Under the pieces are notes generated by a model. The model did no database searches, had not been told where the DNA came from, and saw only the letters and a list, made by a program, of their open reading frames with translations. Made by a program: the position numbers and the translations under genes. This document shows, piece after piece, positions 1-8,964 of a stretch of 64,000 bases of DNA (position 1 is its first letter; every line of letters begins with the position of its first letter). The stretch is from MPNP01 sp965116235. Its GTDB lineage: Bacteria; Pseudomonadota; Alphaproteobacteria; Rhodobacterales; Rhodobacteraceae. The stretch lies in NCBI GenBank assembly GCA_965116235.1, contig OZ220496.1:2852001-2916000 (forward strand). The letters run 5' to 3'.

Positions 1-332
1 ATCTTGTCCGAGGTTCTTTCGGTCATGATGCTCCTGAGCTTGCCAATCAGCTCATCTTTCGGGTACTCGACCTTGTTGATGGAGATTTCCCCAGTTGCAG
101 TGACCGAGACAGTCAGAGGTTCTTCCCCTTCGTCGACAAGCGGTGCCGCCGCCGTTTCAGGAAGGTTGATTTCAACACCGACCGTCAGCAATGGCGCGGC
201 TACGATAAAGATGATCAGCAAGACCAGCACGACATCGACAAAGGGAGTGATGTTGATTTCAGACATTGGCTTGTGAATGATGTTTCTCTTTCGTCGTGCC
301 GTCCGACCTGATTTGTTGATCGACAGAGCCAT
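1..332 (-). CDS. tolR: TolR, biopolymer transport protein (N-terminal part, runs off left edge)
   Basis: TolR is an inner-membrane protein of the Tol-Pal system (ExbD/TolR family). With TolQ it turns proton flow into work on TolA during outer-membrane constriction. The visible 110 residues show a basic cytoplasmic N-terminus, the family signature SEINITPFVDVVLVLLIIF with the membrane aspartate, and the start of the periplasmic domain (TVGVEINLPE). The ATG at 332 lies one base beyond the tolQ stop, so the two genes are co-transcribed. The C-terminus lies outside the window. tolA, tolB and pal would be expected further left. Confidence 0.93.
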   Translation of the reverse strand, partial: MALSINKSGRTARRKRNIIHKPMSEINITPFVDVVLVLLIIFIVAAPLLTVGVEINLPETAAAPLVDEGEEPLTVSVTATGEISINKVEYPKDELIGKLRSIMTERTSDK

Positions 333-333
333 G

Positions 334-1038
334 TTAGTCACTCGCCACTTTCATTTGTTCGATTTCCCGGGACACTATGCTTGAAAACTGGTCGGCGAAT
401 TCGTCAAACCGCGCGGCAAGATCATTCGCCTTGACCGACAGGCTGTTGTAGAAAATAACCGCGGGTATGGCTGCAAACAAACCCAGAGCTGTCGCCGCAA
501 GCGCCTCACCTATTCCCGGTGCGATGACAGCCAGATTCGTGTTTTCCTGAATCCCGATTTCCCGAAACACGGTCATGATGCCCCAGACAGTGCCAAACAA
601 TCCGACGAAAGGAGCTGTCGAGCCAACCGTAGCCAAAAAATCCAGCCCTCTTGAGAGATGATGAACTTCAGTATTGACCGCCGCGCTCATGGACCGGTCC
701 ACACGCATGGACACTCCTTCAGTCTTACTCTGAGATTGGTCCCATTCTTCCATTGCTGCACAAAAAATGCGTTCAGACGCCGCTTTCGGATTATCCCGCA
801 CACTGTCGAAGAACTCCTCAATTGCCAACTCACCCTGCCAGAACATGTTTTCAAACCTGACAGTCTGGTTACGAACACGGCGATATTTGAGGCTCTTTTG
901 AATGATTATCGCCCACGATATGACCGAGGCGAGAAGAAGAAACACCATGACCAGCTTCACCACAAGCCCGGCCTTCAAAAACAGGGATACAAGCGTGAAG
1001 TCCACCGCCTCAACGGCTGCGATCGTTTCAACTTCCAT
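334..1038 (-). CDS. tolQ: TolQ, proton channel subunit of Tol-Pal
   Basis: TolQ (MotA/TolQ/ExbB family, 234 residues, normal length) forms the proton-conducting complex with TolR. One hydrophobic helix lies near residues 20-50. Two more follow the cytoplasmic loop (about residues 135-165 and 170-205), with the family motifs ATVGSTAPFVGLFGTVWGIM and GIGEALAATALGLFAAIPAV clearly visible. It is the first gene of a tolQ-tolR unit and is separated from ybgC by a 390-bp gap, so it may have its own promoter there. Identification is secure. Confidence 0.95.
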   Translation of the reverse strand: MEVETIAAVEAVDFTLVSLFLKAGLVVKLVMVFLLLASVISWAIIIQKSLKYRRVRNQTVRFENMFWQGELAIEEFFDSVRDNPKAASERIFCAAMEEWDQSQSKTEGVSMRVDRSMSAAVNTEVHHLSRGLDFLATVGSTAPFVGLFGTVWGIMTVFREIGIQENTNLAVIAPGIGEALAATALGLFAAIPAVIFYNSLSVKANDLAARFDEFADQFSSIVSREIEQMKVASD

Positions 1039-1428
1039 TCAACTGCTCCTTCCTCAACGCCGTCTTTCCTGACGGTCTAAGGGGCCATGATAAAATATTT
1101 TTCTGCAATAATCAAGAGTTGCTCAAGTTAGATTAATTTTCTTGCCCCCGCGGACAACACCATCATGTGAGTATGAAACCGGGTATATTCAAATTATCTT
1201 GAAATGCCTCTGACGGGTCAAGCCCCGTAGGAGTGCCGCCGACAAGTATGATTTTCAGCCTCGCGAACGTCTGCAGTTGAGCCTGCCAATCGGTTTTTTT
1301 GGATCATCTTGCACTATTCCAGTTCCGACCCATCAAGTTCTCGGTGTCCGACGGGGCCGCACTCGGCCCAGCATCCGGCTTGGCTGGAGAATGGCACAAC
1401 CAGTCATTTGCCCAAAAACCAACTGAAA
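1039..1428. other. 390-bp intergenic gap between ybgC and tolQ
   Basis: I see no convincing gene here. Reading frames on the plus strand overlap the ends of ybgC and look like shadows. The stretch holds a T7 run near 1294 and AT-rich sequence just upstream of tolQ (about 1090-1135), which could hold the tolQ promoter. In many alphaproteobacteria ybgC and tolQ lie closer together, so some sequence may have been gained here. Confidence 0.4.
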
Positions 1429-1827
1429 TCAGCGAGAACTTTCCCGCAAGTTGCTCGCGACATCGGTCGGCAACCGTTTTGGATGACCGCTTTCAGATAC
1501 GGCCGCAAGTTCCACATCGGCAGCAAAGAGAGTTTCATCATCCCGCGTGATCGTCTGAATCATGACAACTCGGACTCCGGAACAGGATGACACGCGTGTC
1601 TCAACCGTGATGACATCATCGAAGCAGGCCGGCCGAAAGAATTCTGCCATGATCTTGCGAACAACGAAGACAAGACCGCTCCGATCCCTGAGTTCGCCTT
1701 GCTCAATTCCGATATGACGCAACATCTCGGTGCGACCGCGTTCGATGAATCGGAAGTAGTTTGCGTAGTAAACGATGCCCGCCAGATCAACGTCTTCATA
1801 ATAAATTCTAATCTGGATCGTATGCAC
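1429..1827 (-). CDS. ybgC: YbgC, tol-pal-associated acyl-CoA thioesterase
   Basis: A hot-dog-fold thioesterase of the 4-hydroxybenzoyl-CoA thioesterase/YbgC family, 132 residues. The family signature YYEDVDLAGIVYYANYFRF, including the catalytic aspartate of the DxxGxVYYxxY motif, starts at about residue 9, followed by ERGRTE. YbgC hydrolyses short acyl-CoA or acyl-ACP thioesters and is encoded with tolQ in most proteobacteria. The ATG at 1827 lies three bases beyond the ruvB stop, so it probably belongs to the ruvCAB transcript. Confidence 0.92.
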   Translation of the reverse strand: MHTIQIRIYYEDVDLAGIVYYANYFRFIERGRTEMLRHIGIEQGELRDRSGLVFVVRKIMAEFFRPACFDDVITVETRVSSCSGVRVVMIQTITRDDETLFAADVELAAVSESGHPKRLPTDVASNLRESSR

Positions 1828-1830
1828 GGC

Positions 1831-2865
1831 TCAGGCGTCGTCAAAGAGATCCGGGTGCTCTTCGGTTCTCGGGCATTTTTTCCCCATATGACTCCAGGCC
1901 GAGGAAGCCAAAACTCGACCACGTGGAGTTCGTTGAATGAACCCTTGCTGCATCAAGAAAGGCTCAACAACATCTTCAATTGAATCCCGCGCTTCAGACA
2001 TGGCGGCGGCAATGGTTTCAATTCCCACTGGACCACCCTGATAATGGTCGAGGATGATAGCCAGATATTTTCTGTCCGCTGAATCCAGCCCAGCAATGTC
2101 TACACCCAGACGGTCCAAAGCATTTTCGGCAACGGCCTGCGTGATGGTTCCATCGCTTTCCACAATTGCAAAATCAACCACTCGACTGAGCAGGCGGTTG
2201 GCTATGCGAGGTGTTCCCCGGGCTCTACGGGCGATTTCCATGGATCCGTCAGACTCGATCCGGATATTCATCTTTCCAGCCGAACGCTTAATGATCTCGT
2301 CCAATTTTTCGGGATCATAGAAGTCCAGGCGGAAATCGATGCCGAAGCGATCTCGAAGCGGGGTTGTCAGCAAACCCAGTCGCGTGGTCGCTCCCACAAG
2401 GGTAAACGGTCTCAATTCTATTCGAACGGTTCGAGCCGCCGGACCGGTTCCTACAACCAGATCCAAGGAAAAATCCTCCATTGCCGGGTAGAGGATTTCC
2501 TCCACCAGTGGAGGCAGGCGATGAATTTCATCAATGAACAGCACATCGCCGGCCTTGAGATTGGTCAGAATGGCCGCCAGATCGCCGGCCTTGGCAATGA
2601 CGGGACCGGAGGTCATATGAAAATCCACGCCCATTTCCCGTGAAATAATCTGGGCCAGAGTCGTCTTACCCAAGCCCGGCGGACCATAGAAAAGAGTATG
2701 ATCAATGGGCTTGGCCCTTTTCTTTGCACTCTTGATAAAGACCTCCATGTTGGCCCGCAACTCATCGTGACCGATGAATTCTTTGAGTGTTTTCGGTCTC
2801 AGGGCGTAGTCCCTGTCCGTGCCAGCACGATCCGGATCTGTCAGGGAGGTATCGTCGGCCATCAA
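1831..2865 (-). CDS. ruvB: RuvB, Holliday junction branch-migration ATPase
   Basis: RuvB is the AAA+ hexameric motor that drives branch migration with RuvA. At 344 residues it has normal length. Walker A (GPPGLGKTT) lies near residues 64-72 and Walker B (VLFIDEIHRL) near 113-122. The family hallmarks LRPKTLKEFIGH, GATTRLGLLTTPLRDRFGI and the C-terminal winged-helix segment with QQGFIQRTPRGR are all present. It follows ruvA after six bases. Nothing is missing. Confidence 0.98.
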   Translation of the reverse strand: MMADDTSLTDPDRAGTDRDYALRPKTLKEFIGHDELRANMEVFIKSAKKRAKPIDHTLFYGPPGLGKTTLAQIISREMGVDFHMTSGPVIAKAGDLAAILTNLKAGDVLFIDEIHRLPPLVEEILYPAMEDFSLDLVVGTGPAARTVRIELRPFTLVGATTRLGLLTTPLRDRFGIDFRLDFYDPEKLDEIIKRSAGKMNIRIESDGSMEIARRARGTPRIANRLLSRVVDFAIVESDGTITQAVAENALDRLGVDIAGLDSADRKYLAIILDHYQGGPVGIETIAAAMSEARDSIEDVVEPFLMQQGFIQRTPRGRVLASSAWSHMGKKCPRTEEHPDLFDDA

Positions 2866-2871
2866 TCAACC

Positions 2872-3528
2872 TCAGTTTGTTGCAAGAATTTGCAAGGATT
2901 CCCTGATTACGTCCTCGACGGTCTTGTCGGAACCTTCCTGCAGGCTCGTCGCGACAACACGCGCTGCATCATTTTGCGAATAACCGAGATTCAGCAACGC
3001 CGACAATGCTTCGGAACGTACAAGGGAAACCGTCTGCGGCTGATCATTACGACCCTTGGCCGGCTTCATTTTCTTGGGGCGTTTCGGCTCAACCACTGGT
3101 CCCGACTCTCCGGCCAACTCGATCAGCCTTTGGATTTTGCCTTTCAGTTCGAGGACGATGCGCTGTGCAGACTTTGGTCCGACGAAAGGAGCCGCTTTAA
3201 GAGATTGCCAATCATCCAGCGATATCGCTTGCACCGTATCTTGAACGCCAATCGTTCCAACGATTGACAAGGCAGCCTTGGCTCCAATTCCCTGAACGTT
3301 CAGCAGTTCTCTGTACAGCTCGCGTTCCGACAAGGTCACAAAACCAGTCAGTTGCTGCATGTCTTCCCGAACCAGCAAGTCAGTGTAAAGAGACACAGTT
3401 TCACCCGTTTCCGGCAAATAGGAATTGATGCTAACAGGGCAAAACACCTCGTAACCTATTCCGTTGACATCAATCAGGACATAATCAGGGGCAACACTTT
3501 CCAGAATGCCTGTAATCTTTCCAATCAC
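2872..3528 (-). CDS. ruvA: RuvA, Holliday junction DNA-binding subunit
   Basis: RuvA (218 residues) is the tetrameric platform that holds the four-way junction and recruits RuvB. An N-terminal OB fold (MIGKITGILESVAPDYVLID) is followed by the helix-hairpin-helix region (LLNVQGIGAKAALSIVGTIG; PFVGPKSAQRIVLELKGK) and a C-terminal three-helix domain (ALLNLGYSQNDAARVV) that contacts RuvB. The start is GTG at 3528 and overlaps the ruvC stop as GTGA, a sign of translational coupling. Confidence 0.97.
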   Translation of the reverse strand: MIGKITGILESVAPDYVLIDVNGIGYEVFCPVSINSYLPETGETVSLYTDLLVREDMQQLTGFVTLSERELYRELLNVQGIGAKAALSIVGTIGVQDTVQAISLDDWQSLKAAPFVGPKSAQRIVLELKGKIQRLIELAGESGPVVEPKRPKKMKPAKGRNDQPQTVSLVRSEALSALLNLGYSQNDAARVVATSLQEGSDKTVEDVIRESLQILATN

Positions 3529-4037
3529 TGCTGAGTCCCTGTTTTTACGATCGTACCGCCGTCGGACGCAATATGCCGGGCATAGGAGGAATGTGTCAAG
3601 GCAATAGCCAGCGCGTCCGTGCTATCTTCTCCCAGATCCTGAAAATTGGTCAGCTGCATCCTGACCATATAATTCACCTGCTCCTTGGTTGCATGTCCTC
3701 GTCCAACAACTGCTCGCTTGATGGTATTGGGCGCGTATTCATGGACGTCAACACCTGTCTGCACAGGAACCAGCAATGCTATAGCCCTCGCGTGTCCAAG
3801 ATCGAGCGAACTTGCCCTGCCACTACTGACAAAAGTTTTCTCGACCGCGGCACTTTCGGGCTGGAACCTCAACACGACGTCTGTCAACTTGCCGTGGATC
3901 GTGTGCAATCTATCGGCCAAAGCCTGAGGTTTGGTCCTTATCACGCCGCTAGCGACATAGACATAAGTTGACCCCTTTGCTTCAATGACACCCCACCCGG
4001 TAGCCCGCAAGCCGGGATCAATACCGATTATCCGCAC
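3525..4037 (-). CDS. ruvC: RuvC, Holliday junction resolvase
   Basis: RuvC is the metal-dependent endonuclease that resolves Holliday junctions. I place the start at the GTG at 4037 because homologues begin right at the RIIGIDPGLRATGWGVIE motif that carries the first catalytic aspartate; the frame stays open further upstream to 4151 but that part has no family resemblance. The product is then 170 residues, the usual length. Further acidic residues are seen in AAVEKTF and in EDSTDALAIALTH near the C-terminus. It is the promoter-proximal gene of ruvC-ruvA-ruvB-ybgC. Confidence 0.93.
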   Translation of the reverse strand: MRIIGIDPGLRATGWGVIEAKGSTYVYVASGVIRTKPQALADRLHTIHGKLTDVVLRFQPESAAVEKTFVSSGRASSLDLGHARAIALLVPVQTGVDVHEYAPNTIKRAVVGRGHATKEQVNYMVRMQLTNFQDLGEDSTDALAIALTHSSYARHIASDGGTIVKTGTQQ

Positions 4038-4241
4038 GCAGTCACGTATTCCAACTCCGACCCGCTTAGTTGTGACCAAAGCAAAGCATTTCAGGTCGAC
4101 CGAGAGGCGGTCTCTTTGCTTTAGAAGTTTTACACATTGGTTTCTCGTCAATCAGATTTTGTTATACTTGTTCCAATACTGTTTGATACCGAATTATCAA
4201 GTTATGTCCGCAACTACTTGCTTGGCTTTGGGAGTAAGCAT

Positions 4242-4529
4242 ATGGGTGAAAAATTGGCAACTTCAGACGTTCAGGTCAGGAATGGACGAGTCATTGTCAC
4301 TCGGTGGGAGTTCCGCCCCAACGAAGCTACTGGATTCCACAGGCACAAGCATGACTACACGGTCGTTCCACTGACTACCGGCGAATTCACGATAGTGAAT
4401 CCCGACGGCAGCACGAGCCAGTTCTACATGGAAGAGGGAAAGTCTTATTTTCGTCAACAGGGTGTCGAGCACAATGTTGTCAATTCGAGCAACTACGACA
4501 TGAGTTTTGTAGAGATTGAAATCATTTGA
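4242..4529 (+). CDS. Small cupin-domain protein
   Basis: A 95-residue single-domain cupin. The sequence FHRHKHDYTVVPLTTGEF gives a double-stranded beta-helix core with probable metal-binding histidines, and EGKSYFRQQGVEHNVVN supplies the second cupin motif. I start it at the ATG at 4242 because a GGAG sequence lies about seven bases upstream; the open frame extends back to 4137 but would overlap the ruvC 5' region. Small cupins of this kind have varied roles and no substrate can be assigned. It is transcribed divergently from ruvC. Confidence 0.8.
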   Translation: MGEKLATSDVQVRNGRVIVTRWEFRPNEATGFHRHKHDYTVVPLTTGEFTIVNPDGSTSQFYMEEGKSYFRQQGVEHNVVNSSNYDMSFVEIEII

Positions 4530-4636
4530 GCCCAGGCATTGACGGGGCCATCGAATCGTCTTGAAATCGTTGTTTCGCTCAATGATTTGGTAGCCGGCAG
4601 AACAGACACAATCTTTCTTTTTGTGGGAGGTGAAGA

Positions 4637-5089
4637 ATGCCAAGACTGGTTAAGGGAGTGGGCCTGGCGTTATTGACGGCGTTCCTGTTCATTTCCCCTG
4701 TTTCAGCCCAGACGCCCGAAATTTTTTCACATGATGGTGCGGCCATCAGAGGCTATGACCCAGTCGCCTACCATACGGTTGGCAAACCGGTTCGGGGTTC
4801 TGATAAATTCGTCCTATCCTGGAACGGTGCTCTGTGGAAGTTCAGTTCACGAGAAAACCTTGACCTTTTCACGAATGATCCAGAACACTACGCCCCGCAA
4901 TATGGCGGCTATTGCGCTTGGGCAGCGGCTCAGGGCTATGTTGCCTCAACCATACCGGAAGCCTGGGCCATCCATGAAGGCAAGCTCTACCTGAACTACA
5001 GTCGTCGTGTCCAGCGAAACTGGAACAAGGACATTCCCGGCTATATCGCGAAAGGGAATGCAAACTGGCCGGGAATACTGAACAACTAG
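4637..5089 (+). CDS. Secreted YHS-domain protein
   Basis: A 150-residue protein with a cleavable Sec signal peptide (about residues 1-24, ending PVSAQ) followed by a YHS-type domain: AIRGYDPVAYHTVGKPVRG, then YGGYCAWAAAQGY with its single cysteine, and LYLNYS near the end. YHS domains are thought to bind metals, and free-standing periplasmic YHS proteins of this length are common in alphaproteobacteria without a defined function. A ribosome-binding site (GGAGGTGA) lies directly upstream. Confidence 0.82.
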   Translation: MPRLVKGVGLALLTAFLFISPVSAQTPEIFSHDGAAIRGYDPVAYHTVGKPVRGSDKFVLSWNGALWKFSSRENLDLFTNDPEHYAPQYGGYCAWAAAQGYVASTIPEAWAIHEGKLYLNYSRRVQRNWNKDIPGYIAKGNANWPGILNN

Positions 5090-5114
5090 CCAAGCCCTGT
5101 CTGTCTTGGCTTTC
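5089..5114. terminator. Probable bidirectional terminator hairpin
   Basis: GCCAAG (5089-5094) and CTTGGC (5105-5110) can form a six-base stem with a 10-base loop, followed by TTTC. It sits between two convergent genes, where a shared terminator is expected. The T-run is short, so confidence is moderate. Confidence 0.45.
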
Positions 5115-5128
5115 AGCGTTGGCCCAAA

Positions 5129-5509
5129 TCACAGCTTGCCTTCGTCTGTCAGAACCCTGCGAGCCGAGCGGAAGCATTCAAGCGCCTGCGGAGCTCCACA
5201 GTAAATGCCGATGATGTGAATGATTGATCTGACCTCGTCAACCGTGACGCCGTTGTTGATCGCACCCTTGAGATGGAGCTCCCATTCGGTCATTTTGCCT
5301 AAGGCAGCGATCATGGACAAATTCAGCATGCTTCTGGTTTTCGGATCAATGGTTTCATCAGCCCAGCCAAAGCCCCAGCACCAGGCAGTAAGCGCTTCCT
5401 GGAACGATCGAGTCAAATCATCAGCTTGATTGAGTGACTTGTTAACGTACTCATCACCCAGCGTTGCTTTTCTCGCTGTAACACCCTTTTCGAACAGGTC
5501 CTTATCCAC
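5129..5509 (-). CDS. Carboxymuconolactone decarboxylase-family protein
   Basis: A 126-residue protein of the CMD family (AhpD-like fold) resembling gamma-carboxymuconolactone decarboxylase. Visible features are FQEALTAWCWGFGW, the conserved SMLNLSMIAALGKMTEWELH helix with its acidic and histidine residues, and a C-terminal GIYCGAPQALECFRSA. Length is normal for the PcaC-like subfamily. In protocatechuate degradation PcaC decarboxylates 4-carboxymuconolactone, but no other pca gene is nearby, so the substrate is open. Confidence 0.8.
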   Translation of the reverse strand: MDKDLFEKGVTARKATLGDEYVNKSLNQADDLTRSFQEALTAWCWGFGWADETIDPKTRSMLNLSMIAALGKMTEWELHLKGAINNGVTVDEVRSIIHIIGIYCGAPQALECFRSARRVLTDEGKL

Positions 5510-5610
5510 AATGGTTCCTTAATTTACGGTTTGTCAGAAATTTTTGGGATTTATACCTTATTTGCCCCCAAACAAGAGGGCATGACCCAGTGTCGACATT
5601 CGGGCCGTCC

Positions 5611-5639
5611 TTGACACGGTCATCATGATTTCATACGTT
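5611..5639 (+). promoter_or_regulatory. Putative sigma-70 promoter of AAA+ ATPase copy 1
   Basis: A perfect -35 hexamer TTGACA (5611-5616) and TACGTT (5634-5639) are separated by exactly 17 bp. The GTG start lies about 42 bases downstream. The same arrangement is found before the two other AAA+ ATPases in the window, at 42368 and 63315. Confidence 0.55.
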
Positions 5640-5680
5640 CGTGAAACACGTTATTCTCTTGTAAAGACTGGCAACAAAGC

Positions 5681-6991
5681 GTGTCCCACTCGCCTCCACC
5701 GAAAACCGCCAAGAACCCCTTTGCTCCCGGCTTTGGTCGTCCGCCGCCCTTTCTCGGCCGCCGGGCCGAAGTAGACAAGGCCTTTGGCGAGATTTGCGAA
5801 CTGCTGCTCGACACGGACCAGCCGGCGCACCTAGGCGTGTATCTTTATGGCCCGCGCGGTACGGGCAAGACAGTGCACATTCGAGCACTACGCGAACAGA
5901 TTCGCCAGCGCACAGACCCCGACATGCTGCTGCGGCTGACCGCTGATCACGTGGCGCAAGCCGATAACATGCGCTAGGAGTTGTTTCGTCCGCGTGTGGA
6001 AATGACCGGTCTACCGGTCAGCCCAGATGCAAGCGAGCCGGCGTCGTATGACAAGGGAGTTGGTGAGCCTCTCTGGTCCCGGCTCAGAGAACAGCTTCTG
6101 CGGTTGCCTCTGGCCCGCACGTCCATAGGCCATGCGCTTCGTGACATGACGGCAACCGAAGCGCGGGCGACGGTCGGCTTGGGCTCCGTGACCTTTACCC
6201 TGCCGGCCGGGCCAGATCGGAGCGCGGGCGAGTCGCTGGCGCAACTGGGCGGGCCACTGCTGATCACGCTAGACGAGCCGCACATGGTAGAGCCAGAGGC
6301 TTTGAATATCTTGCTCAATGCCGTGCAGGATGCTGGTGAAAGCATGACCGTTGGTCTGGTGCTGGGCGGTACGCCGGATCTCATCGATCGGCTGCGCAAA
6401 GCGGGTGCCAGCTTCTGGAGTCGGGGCCAACGTTTGCCGATCGGCCGTCTTTCGCATGAAGTCGCATGCGACGTCATCAAGCATCCGCTACGCGAGGCCG
6501 CCATGACATACGAATCGAGTGCCATAGACAATCTGGTGCAAGCCGCTGATCATTACCCTTGGTTTCTGCAACTCTATGGGCAGAAAGCGTTCATGGCTGT
6601 TCAGCAGTCGGACGGGCGGCATTTCGGGGCGGCCGTATGTCAGGAAGCCATCACTCAGGCGCACAAGGCACGCCAGAATTATCATGCCGAACTCCGCCAG
6701 GAATTTCGGTCGCCGGAGCACCGCTCCGCGGCTCGAACCGTTGCGCTTGCATTTGGTCGCCGACAGGGTGTCATGACAGGCATCGAGCTGGAAGACATGC
6801 TGACGGCAATGTGTCCGGACGGAGCTGCAGAGCATGAGACTCGTCTACGTCATACGGGCTTCATTGTCGAAGGGTACGAGGCGGACACGTGGGAGCCGGG
6901 CATTCCGTCCTTCATGGACTACATGATACGCATCACGGAACCAGCTCCGCCCTCCAAACCCGATTCATCATTGCCAAATTCGCAACCATAA
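5681..6991 (+). pseudogene. AAA+ ATPase copy 1, interrupted by in-frame TAG
   Basis: One reading frame of 437 codons encodes a P-loop ATPase, interrupted only by a TAG at 5978-5980 region (codon ends just before the second segment at 5981). N-terminal PPFLGRRAEVDKAF resembles the GRE/GRR entry motif of AAA_16-type ATPases. Walker A (GPRGTGKT) is at residues 57-64 and Walker B (LLITLDEPH) lies after the stop, so the ATPase domain itself is cut in two. The C-terminal part is helical and probably winged-helix. The start is GTG at 5681. It is related in layout to the ATPases at 42455 and 63389 but has no ankyrin repeats. The nonsense codon could be decay (for example TGG to TAG), or strain variation. 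Function unknown. Confidence 0.7.
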
Positions 6992-7685
6992 GCGCTATTA
7001 CCGGATCTTGATTTGTCAAGTCACTTGATTCACCTCCCCCTCATTTGGCGGCAAATTAGATACCATTCCCAAAGAGATTGCGGTTGCAGAAAATCCCCTC
7101 TGAGCAGTACGTCCGTCATATTCAGGTGAATTAGAATGGGAACTTCAAGATCTGAGGATCTGTCTCGGAACTGTATTCATCGCTCTGTCCAATAAGGGGG
7201 AAGCGTCTGGACTTCAACTCTACGGTTCGTTTGTCATGAATTCGGTGCGATTGGTGAAAGGATGCAGGGGAGGGCTAGTGGTCCGTTTTAATCATTTGCT
7301 ACGAACGTTTCAGAACTTGGTAAGATCGCCATGCGTTGGGGTCCATATGACTGATCGGATCGGCTTGACTTCGGTGTGGCAGGGATCCGTTCAAGGGCCG
7401 CAAAGATGCGGGAATGACGGAAAACAGTCGATTGCACATCACCAGAATTAAAATCTTTTGTTTTTACTGACCACTAGTGAACTTACCAATGAAGTCAACC
7501 TGCCGGAAGTAGGCTTGATGAAATATGCTAAGCGTGATCATGAGTTTAGGAGGCGAGACGCGACGATAAGGGTAAGTCAGGATTCTTTAAGGTAGAATAG
7601 CGTCTTGCTTTCAATTCGCGATGATCACAAGAATGATTGGAATGGGCGCGAAGCCGTTTACTGCAACGGAGTTAAATGAAAACGC
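6992..7685. other. Gene-free accessory stretch holding a MITE
   Basis: No gene is supported here. The central part (7275-7477) is a MITE, listed separately. The flanks (6992-7274 and 7478-7685) contain only short interrupted frames. Together with the broken ATPase upstream, this looks like an accessory patch about 2 kb long between two ordinary genes. Confidence 0.5.
7275..7477 (+). mobile_element. MITE copy 1 (203 bp, IS630-type ends)
   Basis: The element begins CTAGTGGT (7275) and ends ACCACTAG (7477), so both ends are the same short inverted repeat containing the TA dinucleotide duplicated by IS630/mariner elements. It has no coding capacity. A homologous copy lies in the opposite orientation at 62921-63124; blocks such as TTTTAATCATTTG, ACTTGGTAAGATC, CTTCGGTGTGG and CACCAGAATT match in the same order. 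The same ends bound the IS630 element at 59019-60211, which is the likely source of transposase. Confidence 0.85.
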
Positions 7686-8774
7686 ATGAATAAAACAATG
7701 TGTGGTGTTGCACTGACCGGACACGGGGGCATGGACAAGCTGGTTTGGCGAGATGACTTGCCGGTCCCGCAGTTATCAAGGGGAGAAGTACTGATCAAGG
7801 TTGGGGCTTGTGGCCTCAACAATACCGACGTCAATACGCGAATCGGCTGGTACTCCAAGTCGATCAAAACCGAAACTCAAGACCAGATATCCAACGAATC
7901 CGTTGATGACGACGCGACCTGGGGAGGAAAGCCTCTGAGCTTTCCCCGGATACAGGGGGCGGATATTGTTGGTGAGGTCTACGAAGCAAGGATCGCGAAA
8001 CCGGCACGGTTGCTGGGCAAAAGGGTCATGGTTGACCCGTGGCTTCGTGACGACCGTGATCAAACTGACTTTAGCACAGTAGGTTATCTTGGCAGTGAGA
8101 TTGACGGAGGTTTCGCCGAGTATGTCAAGGTGCCGGCGAATGCCGTTCACGTCGTTTCATCTGATTTGTCTGATGCCGAACTGGCAACTTTTGCGACCTC
8201 AGGCATGACGGCAGAAAACATGCTTGAACGAGCAATGGTCTCCGACAATGACACGGTCTTGATTACGGGAGCCTCCGGTGGGGTTGGTTCTGCACTGGTC
8301 CAGCTTTGCAACCGACGTGGAGCTAAAACTATAGCCCTCACAAGCCGAGAGAAGATTCCCCATGTTGAAAGCATCAATCCCACGTTCCTCGCGCTGTCGG
8401 ATGGCAAAGATTTGGGCAAATTCGTTCAGGAAGCGACAAACGGCAAAGGAGCAACGGTCGTGGCCGATATCGTCGGTGGACCGCGATGCCCTCCGCTTCT
8501 GGACATGTTGACCCACGGCGGTCGGTATGTGTGTTCCGGTGCCATTGCTGGCCCCATCATCAGTTTGGACTTGCGAACCCTGTACCTCAAGGATCTCACG
8601 ATGGTCGGTGCAACCGTTGTACCAAGAGGGCTGTTCGGCCGTTTGGTCGGCTACATCGAACGGAACGAAATCAAGCCACTCCTCGCTGCAACATATCCCC
8701 TCAGCCAGTTTCACGAGGCGCAGAGGCACTTCCTGACCAAATCGCATGTCGGCAACATAGTCGTCGAACCCTGA
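7686..8774 (+). CDS. Zinc-type medium-chain alcohol dehydrogenase/quinone oxidoreductase family
   Basis: A 362-residue MDR-superfamily enzyme. The N-terminal GroES-like domain has GEVLIKVGACGLNNTDVNTR, in which the cysteine of zinc-type enzymes is present (ACGLN). The middle part includes IQGADIVGEV, and the Rossmann domain carries VLITGASGGVGSALVQL for NAD(P) binding near residue 200. It lacks an obvious structural four-cysteine lobe. The reaction is an NAD(P)H-dependent oxidation or reduction; the substrate cannot be told from sequence. It is followed by a G9 tract and a TerC protein. Confidence 0.8.
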   Translation: MNKTMCGVALTGHGGMDKLVWRDDLPVPQLSRGEVLIKVGACGLNNTDVNTRIGWYSKSIKTETQDQISNESVDDDATWGGKPLSFPRIQGADIVGEVYEARIAKPARLLGKRVMVDPWLRDDRDQTDFSTVGYLGSEIDGGFAEYVKVPANAVHVVSSDLSDAELATFATSGMTAENMLERAMVSDNDTVLITGASGGVGSALVQLCNRRGAKTIALTSREKIPHVESINPTFLALSDGKDLGKFVQEATNGKGATVVADIVGGPRCPPLLDMLTHGGRYVCSGAIAGPIISLDLRTLYLKDLTMVGATVVPRGLFGRLVGYIERNEIKPLLAATYPLSQFHEAQRHFLTKSHVGNIVVEP

Positions 8775-8882
8775 GGGAGTCTCTTGGCAAACTTCCTCGG
8801 AATTATCATGCCTTCCGAGCCTTGAATAGCCTCCCCGATCAGATATATCCCCTCCGTGGTATTCAACATACCAGGATTTTCA

Positions 8883-8891
8883 GGGGGGGGG
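8883..8891 (+). repeat. G9 homopolymer in intergenic region
   Basis: Nine consecutive G residues lie 74 bases upstream of the TerC start. The TerC frame has a TGA stop shortly upstream of its start, so this tract cannot switch that gene by frameshift. An effect on transcription is possible but unsupported. Confidence 0.6.
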
Positions 8892-8964
8892 TACGACTGT
8901 CCCAGAAGCATTCACCCTCGCGTATTCAGGATTTTGTCTTTGACCCGTCTGGAGAGATGAATCG

